This document shows, piece by piece, positions 62,888 through 64,000 of a stretch of DNA of 64,000 nucleotides. The stretch comes from Carboxylicivirga sediminis. GTDB taxonomy: Bacteria; Bacteroidota; Bacteroidia; Bacteroidales; Marinilabiliaceae. Below the pieces are notes generated by a model. The model was given only the letters and a program-made list of their open reading frames with translations, did no database searches and was not told the DNA's origin. The stretch's first letter is position 1. Each line of letters opens with the position of its first letter. Both the position numbers and the translations under genes were made by a program. The stretch lies in assembly GCF_018156225.1 (NCBI RefSeq), contig NZ_JAGTAR010000015.1, forward strand, positions 1-64,000, read 5' to 3'.

Positions 62888-62899
62888 TGTAACATTACA
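62888..62899. promoter_or_regulatory. palindrome TGTAACATTACA upstream of ABC operon
   Basis: A 5-base-arm palindrome lies about 100 bases before the ATPase start. Its shape resembles Fur/Zur-type operators, which would fit metal control of this operon, but short AT-rich palindromes also occur by chance. Confidence 0.3.
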
Positions 62900-62953
62900 C
62901 ATACAATCTCTGTTGTGAGGCGATTCTCATTGGTTGTATCTAGTGCTCCAAAA

Positions 62954-63739
62954 CTAATATTGTATGTCATTGTTTTTTATGAATTCCTTTTTTAAAAAAG
63001 GCGGTGTAAAAATAATGATGCCAAATTCAAAACCCGAGGCGGAACTACCATCAAAACAAGAACCATAGGAAATGGCAGGGATAATATAATCATTCGGTTC
63101 CCATCGTAATCCCACCTTATATTCAGTCTTTGAACTAATTTCTCCTTCTATTCCATAAACTTCAGCAACTATACCTGTCCGAGGAATGATCTTATAAATA
63201 GCCACTCTTGTTGACCAGGTGAATCCCCAAGCTTTCTTTTTATTACTCCCATAATCAAAATCAACCAATGCACCCGGCATAATATCCCACGAAATAGCAT
63301 TATTAAATAAAGGGAATGTAATTGGAATAGCTGTCCAATAGTTCTTATGAAAGGCTGAATAACCACTTTGATTATAATAACCCGGAGCTCGACCCACACC
63401 CAAGAACATTGCCGCACCACCTGTATTAGCATCATTAACCCAAAACATGTATTTACCAAAAATATTGGTACTGAAATGTTGTGGTGAATTTGCTTTTTTA
63501 TCTTCCCAAAAAAGTGCTGATGAGAAATTTAACTCAAACTTAGGGAGTAAGCTAAAAGTAGCATACATGGCAGAGTTGCGTTCTCCAGTTGATAAAACAA
63601 AGGTACCGGTCCCATGGGGCATGGTCAGATAATTATCAGAGTTAAATTGTTGAGACAAAACTTCATTTCCGGTTATTGGTAATAATACAATAGTGATAAA
63701 TAATATGATTACCAGCTGTTTGGAACGGTTAGATAACAT
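62954..63739 (-). CDS. outer-membrane beta-barrel protein
   Basis: A 261-residue protein starting MLSNRSKQLVIILFITIVLL, a signal peptide, followed by alternating strands (FVLSTGERNSAMYATFSLLP, FGKYMFWVNDANTGGAAMFL, WGFTWSTRVAIYKIIPRTG, EYKVGLRWEPNDYIIPAISY). The ATG at 63739 replaces a GTG at 63748. No known family name is secure; an outer-membrane pore or structural protein is likely. It lies between a porin-like gene (41 bases) and the ABC/DUF3299 operon and may belong to the same metal-related group. Confidence 0.7.
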   Translation of the reverse strand: MLSNRSKQLVIILFITIVLLPITGNEVLSQQFNSDNYLTMPHGTGTFVLSTGERNSAMYATFSLLPKFELNFSSALFWEDKKANSPQHFSTNIFGKYMFWVNDANTGGAAMFLGVGRAPGYYNQSGYSAFHKNYWTAIPITFPLFNNAISWDIMPGALVDFDYGSNKKKAWGFTWSTRVAIYKIIPRTGIVAEVYGIEGEISSKTEYKVGLRWEPNDYIIPAISYGSCFDGSSASGFEFGIIIFTPPFLKKEFIKNNDIQY

Positions 63740-63780
63740 AGGTTGCACTATAATAATTATTCTTAGTCTACTGATATATT

Positions 63781-64000
63781 TTAGAACGCATACTTTATCA
63801 TGGCTTGAATTCGTGAAGCATTTCCTTTTGCATTATCAATGTTATTTCTGTTACCCCATGCATATTCAATACCTGTCATGGCACTTGCATCAATTGTCCA
63901 CATAATATTGGCATGCCCCATTAAGCCTTTCTTCAAAGTATCATCCGGACGAAAATCTAGGCGGCCTCTGTTAAACTGGGCAAGCGCAAAGTTAGCAGAA
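63781..64000 (-). CDS. porin-like outer-membrane protein, C-terminal part only
   Basis: The gene runs off the right edge; about 72 residues are visible, ending GIEYAWGNRNNIDN and IQAMIKYAF-stop. The EYxWG.R.N.....ASRIQ..ikY.F ending, with a terminal Phe, is typical of trimeric porins such as the DcaP-like group. It is upstream of the outer-membrane protein gene on the same strand. Confidence 0.75.
   Translation of the reverse strand, partial: SANFALAQFNRGRLDFRPDDTLKKGLMGHANIMWTIDASAMTGIEYAWGNRNNIDNAKGNASRIQAMIKYAF

Overview
The window looks like chromosomal DNA of a Bacteroidota (Bacteroidetes) bacterium. It has two SusC/SusD pairs, FecR/ECF-sigma signalling, SusR-like and AraC-type sugar regulators, a secreted protease with a type IX secretion tail, and several copies of the phylum promoter element TAnnTTTG. 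A free-living, possibly marine Marinilabiliales-like polymer degrader is a reasonable guess, but the sequence shown does not fix the genus.

Layout. 1-1142: end of a phage lysis module (holin-like protein, GH108 endolysin, a small basic ORF). 1159-10372: a nitric-oxide defence locus. Nine tightly packed minus-strand genes (ric, an Rrf2 regulator, hemerythrin, DUF2024, PepSY membrane protein, cupin, two DUF438/PAS proteins around a DUF1858/DUF2249 protein) diverge from a quinol NO reductase. The shared promoter region holds a 32-bp palindrome placed symmetrically between two matching -7 boxes. 10427-10955: tRNA-Leu(GAG), two tandem ~179-bp units each carrying only the 5' half of a tRNA-Leu, and tRNA-Gly(GCC), a probable integration hot spot. 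11189-16524: glycerate kinase, a VTC/CotH-like pair, an unusual cytoplasmic-looking helical-repeat protein with a GH16 fold lacking its catalytic glutamates, and a Cys-rich small protein.

16622-35343 is a glycan-utilisation region: SusR-like regulator, GH97 alpha-glucosidase, AraC regulator, GH47 alpha-mannosidase, ECF sigma/FecR pair, STN-containing SusC, SusD, a double LamG lipoprotein, an AraC protein with a receiver-like domain, and divergent MFS transporter plus GH130 phosphorylase. GH47 plus GH130 suggests mannose-rich N-glycan or mannan use; GH97 would remove alpha-glucose.

35541-38896 is mostly housekeeping: DUF4956 protein, LytTR response regulator, TrmH-like methyltransferase, HU, tRNA-Ser, a small CxxC protein. 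39482-56324 is a second outer-membrane locus: membrane-bound AraC regulator, coiled-coil/receptor-L-like lipoprotein, SusC, SusD, FISUMP lipoprotein and a 2504-residue subtilisin-like protease, so it probably handles protein or peptide. 56436-58018 holds a small GRAM-like gene and an IS5-family element with clear 15-bp ends. 58118-64000 (all minus strand) holds a PCMD lipoprotein, a beta-barrel gene interrupted by one TAG codon, a DUF3299/ABC-exporter module with a histidine-rich loop (probably metal related), an outer-membrane protein and the end of a porin gene.
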